In this document: positions 29,950 through 35,654 of the stretch, piece by piece
How positions within the stretch are numbered: the stretch's first letter is position 1
How the letters are laid out: each line of letters opens with the position of its first letter
Assembly (NCBI GenBank): GCA_022340715.1
Contig: JAJDNK010000164.1
Location: 1 to 35,654, forward strand
Direction of reading: 5' to 3'
Source of the DNA: a bacterium BMS3Abin03
GTDB lineage: Bacteria; Bacteroidota; Ignavibacteria; Ignavibacteriales; Ignavibacteriaceae
DNA length: 35,654 bases
Translations under genes and position numbers: made by a program
The notes under the pieces: model-generated
What the model was told of the DNA's origin: nothing
The model's database searches: none
What the model saw: the letters and a program-made list of their open reading frames with translations, nothing else

Positions 29950-29991
29950 CAAGGGAACTTATTCAAGAAAATAAAAGGATAAGTTCTCTTG
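29950..29991 (+). terminator. Strong hairpin terminator after the two-repeat gene
   Basis: CAAGGGAACTTATTC (29950-29964) pairs with GGATAAGTTCTCTTG (29977-29991) as a 15-bp stem with two G-T pairs and an A-rich 12-base loop, followed by TTTATAAAT. This is the best terminator in the window. Confidence 0.72.
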
Positions 29992-30018
29992 TTTATAAAT
30001 GGACCGATGAAAAATTAA

Positions 30019-30936
<918 letters not shown>

Positions 30937-31115
30937 ATTTATATAGAATAAAAACTATTGTTGAGGAAAAAGTAATTTAGTATAAAAAGCTATAGTCTGC
31001 AGTATAAAGCAAAGAGTATTTGTTTGTAACTGAATGATGTAGTTTGGTTGCTTTATTACGGTTTTCTTTACAACTTTGTTAGTAGCATTAACAATTAATT
31101 GAGGAAACTACTTCC

Positions 31116-32663
31116 GTGAAAAACGTGATTTTTTTAGTTATTATACTTGCTGCAGGACTTTGCATGGCACAGCTATCAAATCCTGTTAAAGTTGAGGACG
31201 GATTGTTACAAGGGACCTATGAAGATGGATTGACGGTGTACAAAGGTATCCCATTTGCAGCTCCGCCGGTTGGTGACTTGCGATGGCGTCCACCTCAACC
31301 GCCGGCAAAATGGGAAGGTGTATTGAAAGCTGATAAATTTGCACCTGGTCCAATACAAAGTTGGGGTTCTCCTTCGGATTTTAGTGAAGATTGCTTATAT
31401 CTAAATGTTTGGACTCCTGCTAAATCACTTGGTGATAACATCCCGGTTTTTGTCTGGATTTATGGAGGGGGTTTCAACGGTGGTGCTACCTCTATTCCTA
31501 CTTATAGCGGAGAAAATCTTGCTAACAAAGGTGTTGTGTTGGTTAGTATCGCATACCGTGTTGGTCAACTCGGATTTATGGCGCATCCTGAATTAAGTGC
31601 AGAAAGTCCGCATCACGTTTCGGGAAATTACGGTCTTCTTGATATGATAGCTGCTCTTAAATGGATTAAGAAAAATATTGCAGTGTTTGGTGGTGATCCA
31701 AATAAAGTCACAATATTCGGAGAATCTGCCGGGGGAATTGCAGTTAGTATGCTGTGTGCATCTCCGCTTGCTAAAGGTTTATTTGAAGGTGCTATTTCCG
31801 AGAGCGGCGGCTCATTCGGACCACCAAGACATACAACTTATCCCGGAGAAAACTTAAAACTTCTTACTGATGCAGAACAATCCGGTTTAGAATATTCAAA
31901 AAGTGCCGGTGTTTCATCCATAGCTGAACTAAGAAAAATTCCCGCTGATAAACTTCCAGCTATTAAAGGATTGGCATGGCCGATAATAGATGGATATGTA
32001 ATTCCCGATGATCAATACAAACTTTATGAAGCCGGCAAGTTTAATGATACGCCAATACTGGTTGGCTACAACTCCGATGAGGGTGCAAGTTTTATGAGAA
32101 TAAGCGAACCGGAAGCTTACATCAAAAGTGTAAAAGAACGCTATGGCAAATTCTCCGATGATCTTTTAAAAGCATATCCGGTTGGCGAAAATAATGTACC
32201 TAAAACTGCTCGCGATCTGATGCGTGATGCAGCATTCGGCTGGCATACATGGAGTTGGGCAAGACTTCAATCGCAGATAGGAAAATCCAAAGTATACTAT
32301 TATTATTTTGATCAGCATCCTGATTATCCTGTAGACTCTCCAAAAGCAGGATATGGTTCACCTCATGGTCAGGATGTAGCTTATGTTTTTGAGCATCTTA
32401 ATCCTTCGGACAGTAACTTAACAAAATCTGATTTTGAAATTTCTGAAGCTATGGCAACCTATTGGACTAATTTTGCCAAGTATGGAGATCCCAACGGAAA
32501 CGGACTCCCCGAATGGCAGGCGTTTAGTGATAAAAATCCAAAGGTGATGTATTTCAGCCAAACACCATATATGGGACCGGTACCAAGTGCCAAATCACTC
32601 GAAGTTTTGGATGCTTATTTCAAATGGAGAAGATCACCGGATGGAGAAGCATGGGCAAAATGA
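31116..32663 (+). CDS. Type-B carboxylesterase, first of a tandem pair
   Basis: A 515-residue secreted alpha/beta hydrolase. Start GTG 31116, served by GAGGA at 31101-31105. Signal peptide 1-19 (ending CMAQ). Family blocks: YKGIPFAAPPVGDLRWRPPQ, EDCLYLNVWTP, IYGGGF oxyanion loop, nucleophile S204 in GESAGG, E322 in NSDEGASF, and H417 in GSPHGQDV. The COesterase (PF00135) family hydrolyses varied esters. In a xylan locus, feruloyl, glucuronoyl-lignin-like or acetyl esters are candidate substrates (inference). It sits alone after a 179-base gap (30937-31115) with only weak promoter-like TTTG motifs, and the paralog follows 66 bases downstream. Confidence 0.93.
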   Translation: MKNVIFLVIILAAGLCMAQLSNPVKVEDGLLQGTYEDGLTVYKGIPFAAPPVGDLRWRPPQPPAKWEGVLKADKFAPGPIQSWGSPSDFSEDCLYLNVWTPAKSLGDNIPVFVWIYGGGFNGGATSIPTYSGENLANKGVVLVSIAYRVGQLGFMAHPELSAESPHHVSGNYGLLDMIAALKWIKKNIAVFGGDPNKVTIFGESAGGIAVSMLCASPLAKGLFEGAISESGGSFGPPRHTTYPGENLKLLTDAEQSGLEYSKSAGVSSIAELRKIPADKLPAIKGLAWPIIDGYVIPDDQYKLYEAGKFNDTPILVGYNSDEGASFMRISEPEAYIKSVKERYGKFSDDLLKAYPVGENNVPKTARDLMRDAAFGWHTWSWARLQSQIGKSKVYYYYFDQHPDYPVDSPKAGYGSPHGQDVAYVFEHLNPSDSNLTKSDFEISEAMATYWTNFAKYGDPNGNGLPEWQAFSDKNPKVMYFSQTPYMGPVPSAKSLEVLDAYFKWRRSPDGEAWAK

Positions 32664-32729
32664 TTTTTTTATTGTGATTCTTTTGATTCTGTAAAGAAAG
32701 TAATAACATCAAATAATTTGAACTATTGT

Positions 32730-34211
32730 ATGAAGATCTTATTTTTTTCTACTACTGTATTTGTGATGCTTACAGGATTTGCCATTGCACAGCAACCCAC
32801 ACCAGTCAAAGTTGAGGAAGGATTACTTCAGGGAACATTTGAAAACGGAGTTACTGTTTACAAAGGTGTTCCTTTTGCAGCACCGCCGGTTGGTGATTTG
32901 CGTTGGCGTGCACCACGTCCTCCGAAACCCTGGGAAGGTTTTCGCAAAGCAGACAAATTTTCAGCGAACCCTATACAAGTAATGGTAAAGGAATTAGGTC
33001 CATGGACTGCTGAATATCAACCGCAAGGGGAAGTGAGTGAAGATTGTTTATATTTGAATATCTGGACTGCAGCAAAATCACCTGATGAAAAACGTCCTGT
33101 TGTAATGTATATACCCGGCGGGGCATTTACAGGCGGATCGGGAAATGTACCGGTTTACAATGGTGAAAACTTAGCGAAGAAAGGATTGGTTGTTGTTACG
33201 ATAAACTACAGGGTAGGAGTGATTGGATTTCTTGCATTACCGGAATTAACAAAAGAATCGGAACATAATTCTTCAGGTAACTACGGATTGTTGGATCAGA
33301 TAGCTGCACTTGAATGGATCAAGAGGAATATCTCGGTATTTGGGGGAGACCCCGATCAGGTTACAATTATGGGGCAGTCGGCAGGAGCGGCATCTGTAAA
33401 TTACTTAACGGCTTCACCACTTGCTAAAGGACTATTCATAAGAGCAATCGCCCAGAGCGGTTCTAACGCCTTCATGGGTCCGGGAATAAGTTTGTCATCA
33501 GCAGAACAAACAGGTGTTATGTTTGCCAAAAACATTGGAGCAACTTCATTAGCCGAATTAAGAGCAATGACTGCAGATGAATTGCTCTCTGCTTCAAATA
33601 ACAAATACCGTTTTTCTCCAATTGTAGATGGATGGTTTCTTCCGAGGAGCGGTGATGAAATCTTTGCAGAAGGTAAACAGAATGATATTACTACTTTAAC
33701 CGGCTGGGTTAAGGATGAAGGTAGTTTTAACAACAACTATGGAAAAATTCCGGCGAAAGAATTCCAGGAACAGTTAAAGCAACAAGCGGGTGAATATTTT
33801 GATGCAATTATAAAACTCTACCCGGCTTCAACGGATGCTGAAGCCTATGAGTCACAAAAAGAATTTGCAAGTGATATGAGACTTGTCTCGACGTACAAAT
33901 GGACAATGAAACGCGAACAAACCGGGAAGACCGATATGTACACATACATTTTTACGCATCAGGAACCCGGCGCAACTAAAGAACGTTATCTTGCTTTTCA
34001 CTCATCTGAACTTCCGTACATCTTTGATAATCTAAGCTGGTCACCAAGACCATGGACAGAAGAAGATAAGAAGATAGCAGAGATAATGTCTGACTATTGG
34101 GTGAATTTTATCTCAACAGGAGATCCGAATGGAAACGGATTGGATGAAAGGTTTTCAGTAAAAGAGAAACCTAAAGAAACTATGGAATTGGGTGATAGGA
34201 TGGGATCGTGA
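32730..34211 (+). CDS. Type-B carboxylesterase, second of pair, ended by an in-frame TGA
   Basis: A 493-residue alpha/beta hydrolase, paralogous to the gene before it. I prefer ATG 32730 to the in-frame TTG at 32718; it gives a signal peptide about 1-21 (ending AIAQ). Blocks: YKGVPFAAPPVGDLRWRAPR, EDCLYLNIWTA, YIPGGAF, nucleophile S217 in GQSAGA (Gln where the first copy has Glu), E330 in KDEGSFN and H424 in AFHSSE. The frame stops at TGA 34209-34211 after DRMGS, but the same frame continues with a tail homologous to the end of the paralog (see 34212-34274). All catalytic residues precede the stop, so the protein may still be active with a clipped C-terminus. Confidence 0.9.
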   Translation: MKILFFSTTVFVMLTGFAIAQQPTPVKVEEGLLQGTFENGVTVYKGVPFAAPPVGDLRWRAPRPPKPWEGFRKADKFSANPIQVMVKELGPWTAEYQPQGEVSEDCLYLNIWTAAKSPDEKRPVVMYIPGGAFTGGSGNVPVYNGENLAKKGLVVVTINYRVGVIGFLALPELTKESEHNSSGNYGLLDQIAALEWIKRNISVFGGDPDQVTIMGQSAGAASVNYLTASPLAKGLFIRAIAQSGSNAFMGPGISLSSAEQTGVMFAKNIGATSLAELRAMTADELLSASNNKYRFSPIVDGWFLPRSGDEIFAEGKQNDITTLTGWVKDEGSFNNNYGKIPAKEFQEQLKQQAGEYFDAIIKLYPASTDAEAYESQKEFASDMRLVSTYKWTMKREQTGKTDMYTYIFTHQEPGATKERYLAFHSSELPYIFDNLSWSPRPWTEEDKKIAEIMSDYWVNFISTGDPNGNGLDERFSVKEKPKETMELGDRMGS

Positions 34212-34274
34212 CCTGTTACAAGTTCTGAAAAGTTTGAAGTTCTGGAGAAACTGTTTAACAGTACAGAGCATTGA
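34212..34274 (+). other. Severed C-terminal coding tail of the second carboxylesterase
   Basis: Read in the same frame past the TGA, 20 codons give PVTSSEKFEVLEKLFNSTEH before the next TGA at 34272-34274. The matching end of the paralog reads GPVPSAKSLEVLDAYF, so P-V, S, K, E-V-L and F align. This looks like coding sequence stranded by a nonsense change, a base error in the assembly, or rare readthrough. Confidence 0.7.
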
Positions 34275-34305
34275 TGTTAGGAAAGAATTAACTTAGGAGA
34301 AAATA

Positions 34306-35654
34306 ATGAAGCGTAGAGTTTTTCTTAGGAACAGCGCTTTTTTTGCTGGTCTGGTAGGTAGCTTAAAACTACCCTTTCTACTCCCTAAAAGTGGAAGAGA
34401 TCCTGAAAAATCATCCCGCATTTCCAATCAGAGTTCATTACTTCCAGGAAAAACACAAGAGGATATTCGTTCGAGTGAGTATCTTCAACGCGTTAAGAAA
34501 AATAAATTTTTTCCTAAACCGCCGGAATTTGCAGAATCAAAATTAACTTCTGATGTTCGGATCACACCAATGCCATTAACAGAACGGCTCAAGCGGAATA
34601 TTGTACCGCGTCACGGATTCTGCAGCATCACTCCCGGTAAAACGACGAGTGAAGGCATAACTTCCGGAAATGGCGCAATGAATATTGAACTAACAGGAGA
34701 CCCATATTCGGAACAGATTCTCTTTCATCATGAAAGTCTGCTTATGCCTTGGCACAGACCACTTGAAGCCCCAAAAGTTGCAGACATATTTCCACAAGTA
34801 AGACAAATGGTGATGGATGGGAAATACCAGGAAGCTATTGAATTTGCATTTAAGGAAATGGAGAAAGGTCCTATTAAACCGAATACTTGGGGACACCCCA
34901 CAATACCTGCATTCCTAATGCGTCTTGATTTTCCAAAGACTGCTCTGGCTAAGGACTATCTTCGCACTGTCGATTTTGAAAGCAGCGAAGCAAATATTTA
35001 TTGGAATGACAAACAAGGTGGTTGGCTTCGCAAAACATTTACATCACGCCCGGATAATGTTATTGTTCAATTACTTACTGCCCCCAAAGGACAGTTTGTG
35101 AATACACGAATCACTCTAATGGAAGCACCGAGAAGAAGGCGTCCAATTTGGAATAATGAGTCCCCCAAAAAGCGATTAGTGACGAGCAGCGGGGAAAGCG
35201 AAATTAAGCAAGACTATAATGAACAACGACTGATTTACAAATGTCTTTTAGACCCTTCTACAAACAACAGTGGTTATGCCGGTGTAGTTCACGTGATTTG
35301 CAACGGCGGTTCTGCCCGGATGGATAATGACACTTTAGTTATCAAGGATGCATCATCCGTAATACTTCTTACACGCATCGAATGGTTTGCAGACTACAGA
35401 GAGGATAAGGTGGAAGCTCTGCGTATTGCAGTAGAGCAGTTAACACCTGACTATGAAAAATTGTTGGAGAAACACCGTAAAGTTCAGTCGGAAGCTTTTA
35501 ACCGTGTTTCGGCAGATTTCGGAGGCGCTTCTCAATACGGTATGTCCACAGAAGAACTTTTTGCCGATCAAAGATCGCGTATGGACTATTCGCCAGGCTT
35601 ACTGGAAAAGATTTTTGAAATGGGACGCTACTGGTTTATTCTTACCAGCGGTAA
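34306..35654 (+). CDS. GH95 family enzyme, N-terminal part (runs off the window)
   Basis: The gene opens at ATG 34306 behind TTAGGAG (34293-34299) and stays open to the last base; 449 codons are visible. The N-terminus KRRVFLRNSAFFAGLVGSL is a twin-arginine signal. Residues about 110-370 match the GH95 N-terminal beta-sandwich: EQILFHHESLLMPWHRPL, a KDYLRTVDFESSEANIYW strand pair, and FTSRPDNVIVQLL. The visible end, EMGRYWFILTSG, is the start of the (alpha/alpha)6 catalytic domain, so the catalytic acids lie outside. GH95 enzymes are alpha-1,2-L-fucosidases or alpha-L-galactosidases; the latter act on side chains of complex xylans. It starts 31 bases after the severed esterase tail. Confident on family, undecided on sugar. 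Confidence 0.85.
   Translation, partial: MKRRVFLRNSAFFAGLVGSLKLPFLLPKSGRDPEKSSRISNQSSLLPGKTQEDIRSSEYLQRVKKNKFFPKPPEFAESKLTSDVRITPMPLTERLKRNIVPRHGFCSITPGKTTSEGITSGNGAMNIELTGDPYSEQILFHHESLLMPWHRPLEAPKVADIFPQVRQMVMDGKYQEAIEFAFKEMEKGPIKPNTWGHPTIPAFLMRLDFPKTALAKDYLRTVDFESSEANIYWNDKQGGWLRKTFTSRPDNVIVQLLTAPKGQFVNTRITLMEAPRRRRPIWNNESPKKRLVTSSGESEIKQDYNEQRLIYKCLLDPSTNNSGYAGVVHVICNGGSARMDNDTLVIKDASSVILLTRIEWFADYREDKVEALRIAVEQLTPDYEKLLEKHRKVQSEAFNRVSADFGGASQYGMSTEELFADQRSRMDYSPGLLEKIFEMGRYWFILTSG

Noticed and set aside
31019..31046. Bacteroidota-type promoter (TTTG, 17-base gap, TAGTTTG) before the first carboxylesterase
   Set aside because: The -7 element lacks one base of TAnnTTTG and the spacing is short; TTTG is frequent here. 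Not strong enough to list.
34209..34211. TGA as a recoded codon (selenocysteine or alternative code)
   Set aside because: Several other genes here end in TGA (for example 7214-7216 and 4229-4231), no internal TGA is seen elsewhere, and no SECIS-like hairpin is evident.

Overview
The window reads as one large carbohydrate-degradation locus from a bacterium of the Bacteroidota/Chlorobi (FCB) group, most likely an Ignavibacteria-type organism. The reasons are two proteins ending in type IX secretion (T9SS) sorting domains with the NYPNPFN signature, AT-rich DNA, many Sec signal peptides ending in A-Q, and the enzyme mix of a polysaccharide utilization locus. All 23 genes I support lie on the + strand, and no gene-free gap exceeds about 210 bases. 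There is no SusC/SusD pair, no regulator, no endo-xylanase, no tRNA or rRNA, no IS element and no CRISPR array in the window.

Layout. 1-4231: end of a T9SS-exported DUF4380-like protein, a GH43 enzyme with a CBM6-like tail, and a T9SS-exported beta-helix protein. 4436-7216: GH3 with an inserted PA14 domain. 7375-11899: inner-membrane and cytoplasmic module of a sodium:solute symporter, a tiny two-helix membrane protein, an aldo/keto reductase, a zinc alcohol dehydrogenase and a FucU/RbsD mutarotase. 12068-17071: GH97 (retaining subtype), a second GH3-PA14 enzyme and a small secreted one-repeat protein. 17164-24275: GH67 alpha-glucuronidase, an unrecognised alpha-toroid protein and a Tat-exported protein that I align to the GH67 fold. 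24471-29117: a beta-sandwich protein, GH43 with a beta-trefoil tail, and two tandem CE1 esterases, ending in a hairpin. 29266-29901: a two-repeat version of the small secreted domain, bracketed by hairpins. 30055-34211: a CE6/SASA-like esterase and two tandem type-B carboxylesterases, the second cut short by an in-frame TGA. 34306-end: N-terminal part of a GH95 enzyme, which runs off the window.

Together (inference): the side-chain enzymes (GH67, GH43, GH95, GH97) and at least five esterases would strip uronosyl, arabinosyl, galactosyl/fucosyl and acyl groups from a heavily decorated xylan such as glucuronoarabinoxylan. The two GH3 enzymes would finish the oligosaccharides. The symporter would import the sugars, and the reductase/dehydrogenase/mutarotase trio would handle them by a reduction-oxidation route rather than an isomerase. 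The best candidates for something undescribed are the GH67-like Tat protein (21543-24275) and its unrecognised partner (19301-21529), both directly behind a canonical GH67 gene.
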